Program-made: the position numbers and the translations under genes
In this document: positions 1 to 5,770 of the stretch, one piece after another
Numbering within the stretch: the stretch's first letter is position 1
Layout: each line of letters opens with the position of its first letter
Notes under the pieces: model-generated
Seen by the model: only the letters and a program-made list of their open reading frames with translations
Told to the model about the DNA's origin: nothing
Database searches by the model: none
Origin: Candidatus Zixiibacteriota bacterium
GTDB taxonomy: Bacteria > Zixibacteria > MSB-5A5 > GN15 > JAAZOE01
DNA length: 6,114 bases
Direction: 5' to 3'
Assembly (NCBI GenBank): GCA_028700875.1
Contig: JAQVRW010000193.1
Coordinates: 1-6,114 of the forward strand

Positions 1-66
1 CATATGGCCAAAGCCTGATAGAGGGGACTAAGGAACAGAGGGGTAGGGCTAGGTCGAGTGGGCCAA

Positions 67-118
67 GGGGCCGGTGGAGTTTGTGCTCTCTTCATCGGCC
101 CCATTTTTTATAATTTTT
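67..118 (+). terminator. Rho-independent terminator of an upstream transcript
   Basis: GGGGCCGGTG (67-76) pairs with CATCGGCCCC (93-102) over ten base pairs, one of them a G-U wobble. The 16-nt loop can pair further through GAG/CTC. Six T residues follow at 104-109, and a second T run sits at 114-118. This is a classic intrinsic terminator for forward-strand transcription. Its gene or RNA lies mostly or wholly before position 1. Confidence 0.8.
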
Positions 119-195
119 AACAAATCGTCTCATCCAGCGCTTATTCCCGCAATATTCGGTATTCGCAAAACCGGCCGTCGATGCTGCGACGGCGC

Positions 196-224
196 TTGCC
201 TGAATCACAGAAAAGAAGTAATTT
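196..224 (+). promoter_or_regulatory. Weak candidate promoter for the tricorn gene
   Basis: TTGCCT (196-201) and TAATTT (219-224) are separated by 17 bases, which would start transcription near 231 and give a leader of about 90 nt. The match to sigma70 consensus is poor, especially in the -10 box. It is simply the best-spaced pair between the upstream terminator and the gene. If the host uses other sigma-factor consensus sequences, the true promoter may be elsewhere in 118-300. Confidence 0.2.
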
Positions 225-310
225 GAAAATCTTGATCTCGAACGGCAACCGCGAGCGGGGAATTGCGTCTTTTAAGAGAATGACTACCAGCGATAAAGGA
301 CAACCAACCC

Positions 311-316
311 AGGAGG
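311..316 (+). promoter_or_regulatory. Ribosome binding site AGGAGG of the tricorn gene
   Basis: A full-consensus AGGAGG lies four bases before the ATG at 321. The spacing is somewhat short, but the strength of the match and the signal peptide that begins directly at this ATG fix the start codon. Confidence 0.8.
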
Positions 317-320
317 GATA

Positions 321-3300
321 ATGTCCAAGTTTTACTGTTCACTTTTGGCCGCGCTGATGCTATTGGGCGGCCTGGCAACGGCCGATGAGGGACGGCTGCT
401 GCGTTTCCCGGATGTTTCCAAAGACAAAATCGCCTTTTCCTATGGCGGCGATATCTATGTCGCGCCGCGCGCCGGGGGCGCGGCCACACGGGTTACTAGT
501 CATCCGGGGCTGGAAATATTCCCGAAGTTCTCCCCAGATGGACAGCAGATCGCTTTCTCCGGACAATACGACGGCGACGTCTCGGTCTATGTCATGCCGG
601 TCGCCGGCGGCAGCCCGAAACGGCTGACCTTCCATCCCGGCGTCGCCAACATGGCCGAACGGAACGCCCCCGACAATATCGTCATGGGCTGGTCGCACGA
701 CGGTAAGTCGGTGCTGTTTCGGGGGCGCAAGGAAGTCCAGGACAGCTGGGAAGGGCGGGCCTATCTGGTCAATACCGATGGCGGCATGTCGGAACCGTTG
801 CCGATGAAGACGGCCGGGTTCACCAGCATCTCGCCGGACGGGAAACAGGTCGCCTATTGCCCCATCTTCCGCGATTTCCGAACCTGGAAACGGTACAAAG
901 GGGGGCTGGCCCAGGACGTCTGGACATTCGACCTCGCCAGTTTTGAATCCAAGAAAATCACCGATTGGGTCGGCACCGATAACATGCCGAGGTGGTACCA
1001 GGATCGGATCTATTTCAGCTCCGACCGCACCGGCAAGCTCAATCTGTATTGCTATGACACGAAAACTGGGCAGACCCGTCAGGTGACCGAATTCACGGAA
1101 TACGATGTGCGCTGGCCCAGTCTCGGCCCGGACGCCATCGCCTTTGAAAACGGCGGGTATGTCTATCTGCTCGACCTGCCGTCGGAAACCGTGCACAAGG
1201 TCGTCATCGAGATGTCGGGCGATCAGCTGAATACCCGGCCCGAGTTTATCAAGGTCTCCGACAATATTCAGGATTTCGAAATCTCGCCCGACGGCAAACG
1301 GGCGGTCTTCTCGGCCCGTGGCGATGTGTTTACCGTGCCGGCCAAGGAGGGCAACACCCGCAATCTGACCAACAGTTCCGGCGCCGTGGACAAAAACGTC
1401 TGCTGGTCGCCGGACGGCAAATGGATTGCCTACATCTCCGATGAAACCGGCGAAGACGAGATTTACCTGATTACGCAGGATGGTTCGGAGAAGGTCCGCC
1501 TGACCACCGACGGCCATTGCAAACGGTATGAAATGGCCTGGTCCCCCGACAGCAAGAAACTGATCTTCTCCGACAAGGAACTAAAGCTGTCCGCCATCGA
1601 CATCGACACGAAGAAGATGACCCAGATCGACAGTTCCACCCGCAACGAGTTCCACGGCTTCTCCTTCTCTCCCGACAGCCGGTTTTTGGCCTACAACAAA
1701 CAGCTTAAGAACACCATCACGGCCATCTTTGTGTATGACTTCACCGACGGTAAGGTGCACCAGGTTACTGCCGGATACACCAACGATTATTCCCCTTCGT
1801 TCGATCCCGAGGGCAAATACCTGTATTTCGTCTCCGAACGGAAATTCAATCCCATACTGGGCAGTTATGAATTTCAATTCATCAACAGCGGCATCGATGA
1901 TATCTATCTGATTCTGCTGTCGGCCAAGGAGAAATCACCGTTCGCCCCCACCAGCGACGAGGTCGCGGTGGCCGGCAAGGAGGGGGAGGACAAGGACAAG
2001 AAGGAAGGGGAAAAGGCCGAAGAGGCCAAGAAGGAAAAGGGCAAGGAAGGCGAGGAGAAGGAAGCGGTCAAAGTCACGATCGATTTCGACGGCATCTTTG
2101 ACCGCCAGGTGGCGGTCGATCTTCCAGCCGGCAATTACAATGGCCTGATGGCTATTCCGGGCGGGTTCTTCTATTTCTCCAATCCGTTGTTCGGATTACT
2201 AGGCCCGGCCGGCGCGCGTGAAAGAGCCCTGCATAAGTATGACATGAAAGAGAAAAAGGATTCCGAGTTCGCCTCCGCTCCCGGCGGGTATGCGCTGACC
2301 CCCAAAGGAGACAAGATGCTGCTGCAGCATCAGGGCGCGTACAATATCATCCCGACCTCCGGCCCCAAGGCTTCGTTCGAGGACAACCAGCTCGATCTGT
2401 CGAATATGGAAATGAAACTCGACCGCAAGGCCGAATATGTGCAGATGTTCAACGAAGCCTGGCGCTTGGAGCGGGATTTCTTCTATGACGTCAACATGCA
2501 CGGGGTCGACTGGGCGCAGCTGAAAGCCCGCTATGCGCCGCTTCTGCCGTACGTGGCTCATCGGTTCGACCTGACCTACGTCATCAGCGAAATGGTCAGC
2601 GAACTGAACTGCTCGCATACCTATGCCGGCGGCGGCGACCTGCCGAGGATCGCTCCCAGCGGGGTCGGCCTGTTCGGCTGCGACTTCGCCGTCGACAAGC
2701 AGAACAACCGCATCCGGATCACCAACATCCTCAAAGGGGAGAACTGGGACGAGGCGCTACGGTCGCCTCTGACCGAGCCGGACATCGATGTCAAAGAAGG
2801 GGATTACCTGCTGGCCATCGACGGCAAGGAAGTCACCGCCGATATCGATCCCTACTCCCTGACCGAACAGACGGTCGGCAAACTGGTGACGCTGAAAGTC
2901 AACGGCAAGCCGACCGCCAGCGGTGCGCGTGAAGTAACCATCAAACCGCTGGCCTCCGAGGACAAACTCCGGTACTACAACTGGGTGGAGAAGAACCGGG
3001 CCTATGTCGATTCCGCCTCCGGCGGCCGGATCGGATACATTCATGTTCCCGACATGGACGGCGAGGGACTGGTGCGGTTCGCCAAGATGTTCTACCATCA
3101 GGCCAAGCGCGAAGGGTTGATCATCGATGATCGCTGGAACGGCGGCGGATTCGTGTCGCAGTTGATCCTCGAACGGCTGCGGGAACCCTTGGGCGGCGTG
3201 GCCGTGTCGCGCTGTTTCGAATCCACACCGGCGCCGGACAACGCCATCAACGCCCATCTGCTGACATTGCAGAATGAATGCTCCGTCTCCGACGGCGACA

Positions 3301-3626
3301 ACTTCCCCCATTACTTCCAGCTGTACAAACTGGGCAAGACCATGGGCAAGCGGACCTGGGGCGGCATCGTCGGCATCCGGGGATACCGCAACCTGTCCGA
3401 CGGCGGATACGTCACCGTGCCGGAATTCACCGAATACAGCCCGGATGGGAAATGGGTGGTCGAAGGCATCGGCGTCGTGCCGGATATCGAGGTCGATAAT
3501 CCTCCCGACCGTCTGGCCAGGGGATATGACGATCAGTTGATTCAGGGGGTGCAGTACTTGATGAAGAAGATCAAAGAGGAGCCGAAGACGCTTCCGCCGT
3601 ACCCCGGCCCTCCCGAAAAACGGTAG
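321..3626 (+). CDS. Secreted tricorn protease homologue (peptidase family S41)
   Basis: This is a complete 1101-residue tricorn-type serine protease, a large peptidase that trims oligopeptides. Residues 1-21 form a signal peptide (one Lys, then a Leu/Ala-rich core) with a likely cut after Ala-Thr-Ala at 21, so the enzyme should act in the periplasm or outside the cell. Residues about 30-690 carry repeated SPDGK-like beta-propeller blades, expected as a six-bladed and then a seven-bladed propeller that gate the substrate. A Lys/Glu-rich low-complexity insert sits at 552-581. The helical C1 domain begins near 700, with the family motif around Trp714-Trp731 and Ser765-His766. A PDZ domain follows from about 781 to 885 (GDYLLAIDG near 827). 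The catalytic C2 core has GGG at 941-943 (oxyanion region), nucleophile Ser990 in SDGD, RTWGG at 1011-1015 and Glu1048. From memory of the Thermoplasma enzyme (Ser745, His746, Ser965, Glu1023), the Ser-to-Glu spacing of 58 is identical. It appears monocistronic, with its own terminator downstream. Family assignment is very secure; the substrate is unknown. Confidence 0.96.
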   Translation: MSKFYCSLLAALMLLGGLATADEGRLLRFPDVSKDKIAFSYGGDIYVAPRAGGAATRVTSHPGLEIFPKFSPDGQQIAFSGQYDGDVSVYVMPVAGGSPKRLTFHPGVANMAERNAPDNIVMGWSHDGKSVLFRGRKEVQDSWEGRAYLVNTDGGMSEPLPMKTAGFTSISPDGKQVAYCPIFRDFRTWKRYKGGLAQDVWTFDLASFESKKITDWVGTDNMPRWYQDRIYFSSDRTGKLNLYCYDTKTGQTRQVTEFTEYDVRWPSLGPDAIAFENGGYVYLLDLPSETVHKVVIEMSGDQLNTRPEFIKVSDNIQDFEISPDGKRAVFSARGDVFTVPAKEGNTRNLTNSSGAVDKNVCWSPDGKWIAYISDETGEDEIYLITQDGSEKVRLTTDGHCKRYEMAWSPDSKKLIFSDKELKLSAIDIDTKKMTQIDSSTRNEFHGFSFSPDSRFLAYNKQLKNTITAIFVYDFTDGKVHQVTAGYTNDYSPSFDPEGKYLYFVSERKFNPILGSYEFQFINSGIDDIYLILLSAKEKSPFAPTSDEVAVAGKEGEDKDKKEGEKAEEAKKEKGKEGEEKEAVKVTIDFDGIFDRQVAVDLPAGNYNGLMAIPGGFFYFSNPLFGLLGPAGARERALHKYDMKEKKDSEFASAPGGYALTPKGDKMLLQHQGAYNIIPTSGPKASFEDNQLDLSNMEMKLDRKAEYVQMFNEAWRLERDFFYDVNMHGVDWAQLKARYAPLLPYVAHRFDLTYVISEMVSELNCSHTYAGGGDLPRIAPSGVGLFGCDFAVDKQNNRIRITNILKGENWDEALRSPLTEPDIDVKEGDYLLAIDGKEVTADIDPYSLTEQTVGKLVTLKVNGKPTASGAREVTIKPLASEDKLRYYNWVEKNRAYVDSASGGRIGYIHVPDMDGEGLVRFAKMFYHQAKREGLIIDDRWNGGGFVSQLILERLREPLGGVAVSRCFESTPAPDNAINAHLLTLQNECSVSDGDNFPHYFQLYKLGKTMGKRTWGGIVGIRGYRNLSDGGYVTVPEFTEYSPDGKWVVEGIGVVPDIEVDNPPDRLARGYDDQLIQGVQYLMKKIKEEPKTLPPYPGPPEKR
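1974..2063 (+). other. Lys/Glu-rich low-complexity insert in the tricorn propeller
   Basis: Residues 552-581 of the protease are almost entirely Lys, Glu, Gly, Asp and Ala. The coding strand is correspondingly a purine tract of about 90 bases. The reading frame is intact through it and family sequence resumes on the far side, so it is an in-frame surface loop or linker within the second propeller and not a frameshift. Many bacterial tricorn homologues carry a charged insert at about this place; a specific role is not known to me. Confidence 0.75.
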
Positions 3627-3656
3627 TCCCTTAGCTTCCCGATCTGACGATTACGC

Positions 3657-3684
3657 AAAAGCCCCGGCGTCCCCGGGGTTTTTT
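3657..3684 (+). terminator. Rho-independent terminator of the tricorn gene
   Basis: CCCCGG (3662-3667) pairs with CCGGGG (3673-3678) around a 5-nt loop, and six T residues follow (3679-3684). Four A residues before the stem (3657-3660) can extend it by pairing with the T tract, so it could also act on the reverse strand. It begins 30 bases past the stop codon and closes the protease transcript. Confidence 0.9.
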
Positions 3685-3686
3685 AT

Positions 3687-3714
3687 TTGTCATCAAATGG
3701 TTGATTCATATGCT
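3687..3714 (+). promoter_or_regulatory. Candidate promoter for a small non-coding transcript
   Basis: TTGTCA (3687-3692) and TATGCT (3709-3714) are 16 bases apart, matching sigma70 consensus at five and four of six positions. Transcription would begin near 3721, directly before repeat copy 1, and could end at the stem-loop 3824-3849. The -35 box lies just past the T tract of the preceding terminator, so it would be insulated from the protease transcript. The support is sequence similarity only. Confidence 0.25.
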
Positions 3715-3727
3715 CCAAGAACGGGTA

Positions 3728-3757
3728 GGGTGGACCGGACGTTCGTCCGGGTTTCAA
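3728..3757 (+). repeat. Intergenic repeat, copy 1, with perfect hairpin
   Basis: This 30-nt element matches 3941-3970 at 25 of 30 positions in the same orientation; the longest shared core is TTCGTCCGGGT. Inside it CCGGAC (3735-3740) pairs perfectly with GTCCGG (3745-3750) around the loop GTTC. It looks like a short palindromic intergenic repeat of the kind often scattered through genomes, but only two copies are visible in this window. Confidence 0.65.
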
Positions 3758-3823
3758 TATAGCACGATATCAGGCGTATCGTTGCATAGACGATTCTCAG
3801 CTATCATCACTTTTATTTCGCGC

Positions 3824-3849
3824 GGCGGCGGGAACCCTTTCCCGCCGCC
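3824..3849. other. Strong GC-rich stem-loop, possible terminator
   Basis: GGCGGCGGGAA (3824-3834) pairs perfectly with TTCCCGCCGCC (3839-3849), an 11-bp stem with the 4-nt loop CCCT. It is followed by ATATTTTATATAT, a T-containing but interrupted tail, so on the forward strand it could be a weak intrinsic terminator. On the reverse strand no T run follows. Because the protease transcript already ends at 3684, this stem would be redundant unless a separate small transcript crosses the region. Confidence 0.6.
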
Positions 3850-3940
3850 ATATTTTATATATCATGATTACACCGGTTATCCCACCCATCGGAGGGGCTT
3901 TTTCGGCCTGAGACGTTTCCCCGCATCCAACGTATCAGCA

Positions 3941-3970
3941 GGGTGGTCCGCCCTTTCGTCCGGGTGTCAA
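3941..3970 (+). repeat. Intergenic repeat, copy 2, degenerate
   Basis: This is the second copy of the 30-nt element at 3728-3757, with five substitutions and no gaps. Three of the substitutions fall in the left arm, so the six-base-pair hairpin of copy 1 is reduced to about three base pairs. The right half (TTCGTCCGGGT) is unchanged. The two copies start 213 bases apart. Confidence 0.6.
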
Positions 3971-4033
3971 CCATGTGATCGATGAATATGGCGGCAGTAA
4001 CCATTTGACGAAAACCGCGTGCGCCGGCATCTC

Positions 4034-4046
4034 ATTGCCAGGCAAT
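4034..4046. promoter_or_regulatory. Operator-like palindrome, site 1
   Basis: ATTGCCAGGCAAT is a perfect 13-bp palindrome around a central A at 4040, containing the 9-mer TGCCAGGCA (4036-4044). It lies about 84 bp upstream of the predicted transcription start of the TolC-family operon. Two more copies of TGCCNGGCA follow at whole multiples of 31 bp. I do not recognise the motif as that of a particular regulator family. Confidence 0.55.
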
Positions 4047-4066
4047 GCCGTAAAGGGTCGATCATT

Positions 4067-4075
4067 TGCCCGGCA
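4067..4075. promoter_or_regulatory. Operator-like palindrome, site 2
   Basis: TGCCCGGCA is centred at 4071, exactly 31 bp from site 1 and about 53 bp upstream of the predicted start. The flanks TT and TT make the wider 13-mer 4065-4077 match site 1 at 10 of 13 positions. It overlaps a potential six-base-pair hairpin (CCCGGC 4069-4074 with GTCGGG 4083-4088), which gives a second possible reading of the same bases. Confidence 0.5.
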
Positions 4076-4089
4076 TTCGAAAGTCGGGG

Positions 4090-4117
4090 TTGACAATCTA
4101 CGATAAGATGCTATTAT
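4090..4117 (+). promoter_or_regulatory. Sigma70-type promoter of the TolC-HlyD operon
   Basis: A perfect TTGACA (-35, 4090-4095) is separated by 16 bases from TATTAT (-10, 4112-4117; five of six consensus bases). Transcription should start near 4124, giving a leader of about 95 nt before the ATG at 4219. This is the best promoter match I see in the window. It is bracketed by TGCCNGGCA palindromes at 4036, 4067 and 4129. Confidence 0.75.
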
Positions 4118-4123
4118 CTTCCA

Positions 4124-4218
4124 TATTCTGCCGGGCACAATACCCGGTAATGGTTGTTTTGACAGGCATAGTCCGTATCATAGGTGGCCGGGCAGAATAG
4201 GGAAAGTAGGGTTGTGCC
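4124..4218 (+). promoter_or_regulatory. Structured 5' leader of the TolC-HlyD operon
   Basis: Several pairings in this leader exclude each other. TATTCTGCC (4124-4132) pairs perfectly with GGCAGAATA (4191-4199). CCGGG (4131-4135) can form a local hairpin with CCCGG (4143-4147), while that CCCGG can instead pair with CCGGG at 4188-4192. GGCACAA (4134-4140) is complementary to TTGTGCC (4212-4218), the seven bases directly before the start codon and next to the weak ribosome site TAGGG (4207-4211). The layout would allow translation control by leader folding, but I recognise no known riboswitch class. Confidence 0.4.
4129..4137. promoter_or_regulatory. Operator-like palindrome, site 3
   Basis: TGCCGGGCA is centred at 4133, which is 62 bp (twice 31) from site 2. 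It sits just downstream of the predicted transcription start, a position where a bound protein would block RNA polymerase. The same bases also take part in leader RNA pairings (CCGGG 4131-4135 and GGCACAA 4134-4140), so its conservation could reflect RNA structure, DNA binding or both. Confidence 0.5.
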
Positions 4219-5769
4219 ATGAGAACTTCGGCCTTTCCGAAGAGGGCGGGTGGCACGGGCAGATTATCGAGGTCACGGGGAGCCGGCGGCGCCAGTCGCA
4301 TTCCGGCAGGCTTTGTCATTTTCCTTCTGATCATCGTCATCATCGTTCTTCCGGGCTGCATTTCCGGGGAACCGTTGACCTTGTCGCGTGCCGTCGAGCT
4401 GGCGTTGCAGAACAACGACCAGATCAAGCAATATTCCGAGCGAGTCAGCGAAAAAACTCATGATGACCGGGAAGCCTGGGGCAATTTCCTCCCCTCGGTT
4501 TCGTTTCAGGGGGGATACACGCATCTCAATGATGATATGCAGATCGATTTGAGTCCGATTCGGTCGGCGATCATGCAGATGCAGGCGGGGAACCAGGTGG
4601 AAATGGCCAACATCTATTCGCTTTTACAAAGCGGAACGCCCCTGACTTCGGAGCAGCGGGACGTTCTGTTCGGCCAGTATTTCAATCAGCTCGATGCCCG
4701 CCTCCCGGCGTTTGTGGAGACATTGAAGAAGCAGGATTACCGGACCGCCACGCTGGTAGGATTGCAGCCGATTTTCATGGGGGGAAAGCTGGTGGCGGCC
4801 AAGAAGGCCGCGGCCGCCGAACGACGGGCCTCGGAAGCGGAACTGGTCAAAGTCGAAAATGATATAGTCGCCGAGGCGGTGACGCGGTACCTGTCCGTGG
4901 CGTTATTTCGGGATGTCGTGAAGACCCGGCAGAACGTTCTGGCCGGGATGGAGCATCATCGTGACGACGCTCGAAAACTATACGACGAAGGCTTGATTGC
5001 CCGGTATCAGCTGTTGCGCGCGGAGGTGGCGGTGGCCGATGCCGAACGGAACCTTTTCGACGATCAAAACCGTTTGGAACTGGCCATGGTCGGCTTGCGG
5101 CACACGCTGGGTTTACCCGATGAGGCCCCGGTAACGATAACCGATTCGATGGCGTATGTGGCGACGCCCGATTCGCTGGCCGCGTTTCAAGGCGAGGCCC
5201 TGCAAGGCCAGCCGCTTTTGCATATGATCGCCGAGAAGAAGAAAGCCGCCGCGCAGAAACTGGCCGTCGAACGGTCGGAGTTTCTGCCGCACCTGTACGG
5301 ATTCGGCAAGTACGAAATGTACCCGGAATATCTGTCGATCATGGAACCCCGCTGGGCGGTGGGGATACAGTTCAGCATGAACCTGTTCAGCGGCGCGAAA
5401 CGGTATGAACGCTTGCAGTCGGCGCGGCACCTGACGCGGGAGGTCGGTTATCTGGAATCGGGCGCCCGGCGGCAGATAGACCTGTTGGTGCAGAAGACCT
5501 ACCGGGACATGCGCAACGCCGAGGAACGGTACCGCAAGCTGGCCGCGAACGTGGCCCTGGGCGAGGAAAACCTGCGGGTCAACGAGAGCCGTTTCCGGAC
5601 CGGGTTGGGAACGTCGCTGGATGTTATCGATGCCCGATTGTCTCTGGAGAAGAACCAGGTGGAACGGCTGCTGTCGCTGTTCGATTATCTCAAGTCGATG
5701 ACCGATTTGTACACTGCCGTCGGGGAACCGCGACAGGTGCTTACCCTGTGGGAAACGAGGTCAAACTGA
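4219..5769 (+). CDS. TolC-family outer-membrane efflux protein
   Basis: A complete 516-residue outer-membrane channel of the outer membrane efflux protein family, which links an inner-membrane pump and periplasmic adaptor to the cell exterior. After an unusually long basic stretch (1-31, eight Arg/Lys), residues 32-46 are strongly hydrophobic and end in Leu-Pro-Gly-Cys47, a plausible lipobox, so the protein may be lipid-anchored like OprM or CusC. The two internal family repeats are visible. The first starts at LTLSRAVELALQNND (53-67), with a strand at LPSVSF (91-96) and PIFMGGK (184-190). The second has LPHLYGFGKY (356-365), MNLFSGAK (387-394) and FRTGLGTSLDVIDA (from 459). Long charged helices separate them, as expected for the periplasmic tunnel. 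ATG 4219 is chosen because no other Met occurs before the signal core. It begins the operon, and the adaptor gene follows after a single base. The transported substrate cannot be told. Confidence 0.92.
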   Translation: MRTSAFPKRAGGTGRLSRSRGAGGASRIPAGFVIFLLIIVIIVLPGCISGEPLTLSRAVELALQNNDQIKQYSERVSEKTHDDREAWGNFLPSVSFQGGYTHLNDDMQIDLSPIRSAIMQMQAGNQVEMANIYSLLQSGTPLTSEQRDVLFGQYFNQLDARLPAFVETLKKQDYRTATLVGLQPIFMGGKLVAAKKAAAAERRASEAELVKVENDIVAEAVTRYLSVALFRDVVKTRQNVLAGMEHHRDDARKLYDEGLIARYQLLRAEVAVADAERNLFDDQNRLELAMVGLRHTLGLPDEAPVTITDSMAYVATPDSLAAFQGEALQGQPLLHMIAEKKKAAAQKLAVERSEFLPHLYGFGKYEMYPEYLSIMEPRWAVGIQFSMNLFSGAKRYERLQSARHLTREVGYLESGARRQIDLLVQKTYRDMRNAEERYRKLAANVALGEENLRVNESRFRTGLGTSLDVIDARLSLEKNQVERLLSLFDYLKSMTDLYTAVGEPRQVLTLWETRSN

Positions 5770-5770
5770 T

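Larger units (their letters stand above)
1..320. other. Non-coding region upstream of the tricorn gene
   Basis: No convincing gene is visible here. One forward frame stays open from position 3 to about 113, but it runs through the terminator hairpin and has no recognisable content, so it is not called. The first 66 bases are purine-rich and match no structural RNA end that I know. The stretch then holds an intrinsic terminator (67-118), an AT-rich patch just after it, a weak promoter candidate near 196-224, and the ribosome binding site of the protease gene at 311-316. The upstream terminator implies that the protease starts its own transcript within about 118-310. Confidence 0.6.
3627..4218. 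other. Structured intergenic region between the protease and the exporter operon
   Basis: About 590 bases without a credible protein gene. Open frames here lack ribosome binding sites and run through hairpins and repeats. In order, the region holds the protease terminator, a promoter-like pair (3687-3714), repeat copy 1 with a perfect hairpin (3728-3757), a strong GC stem-loop (3824-3849), repeat copy 2 (3941-3970), two TGCCNGGCA palindromes (4036-4044 and 4067-4075), a good promoter (4090-4117), a third palindrome (4129-4137) and a foldable leader up to the TolC-family start. The part from about 3860 to 3940 shows nothing definite beyond a short CCC/GGG pairing followed by TTTTT near 3876-3902. 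Confidence 0.7.

Noticed and set aside
41..48. GGGTAGGG as a third copy of the intergenic repeat
   Set aside because: It shares eight bases with the sequence leading into copy 1, but the rest of the repeat is absent, so chance is enough to explain it.
360..1517. Long reverse open frame of 385 codons inside the protease gene
   Set aside because: It is antisense to a gene with unmistakable family sequence. Long antisense frames are common opposite GC-rich genes.
3701..3985. Forward open frame of 94 codons in the intergenic region
   Set aside because: It has no ribosome binding site, no family-like content, and runs through both repeat copies and the GC stem-loop. The similar peptide pieces within it arise only because the repeat copies happen to be in the same frame.
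4020..4030. CCGGCAT at 4024-4030 as a fourth operator copy
   Set aside because: Only one half matches TGCCNGGCA and its distance from the other sites is not a multiple of 31 bp.
4069..4088. Hairpin CCCGGC/GTCGGG as a terminator
   Set aside because: No T run follows; the next bases are the -35 box. The same bases are better explained as palindrome site 2 plus flank.
3935..4138. Reverse open frame of 67 codons
   Set aside because: It crosses the promoter and palindromes of the exporter operon and has no ribosome binding site. Its composition looks random.
4159..4181. Second TTGACA followed by TATCAT as another promoter
   Set aside because: Only 11 bases separate the boxes, too few for sigma70 RNA polymerase, and the alternative TTGTTT box is weak.
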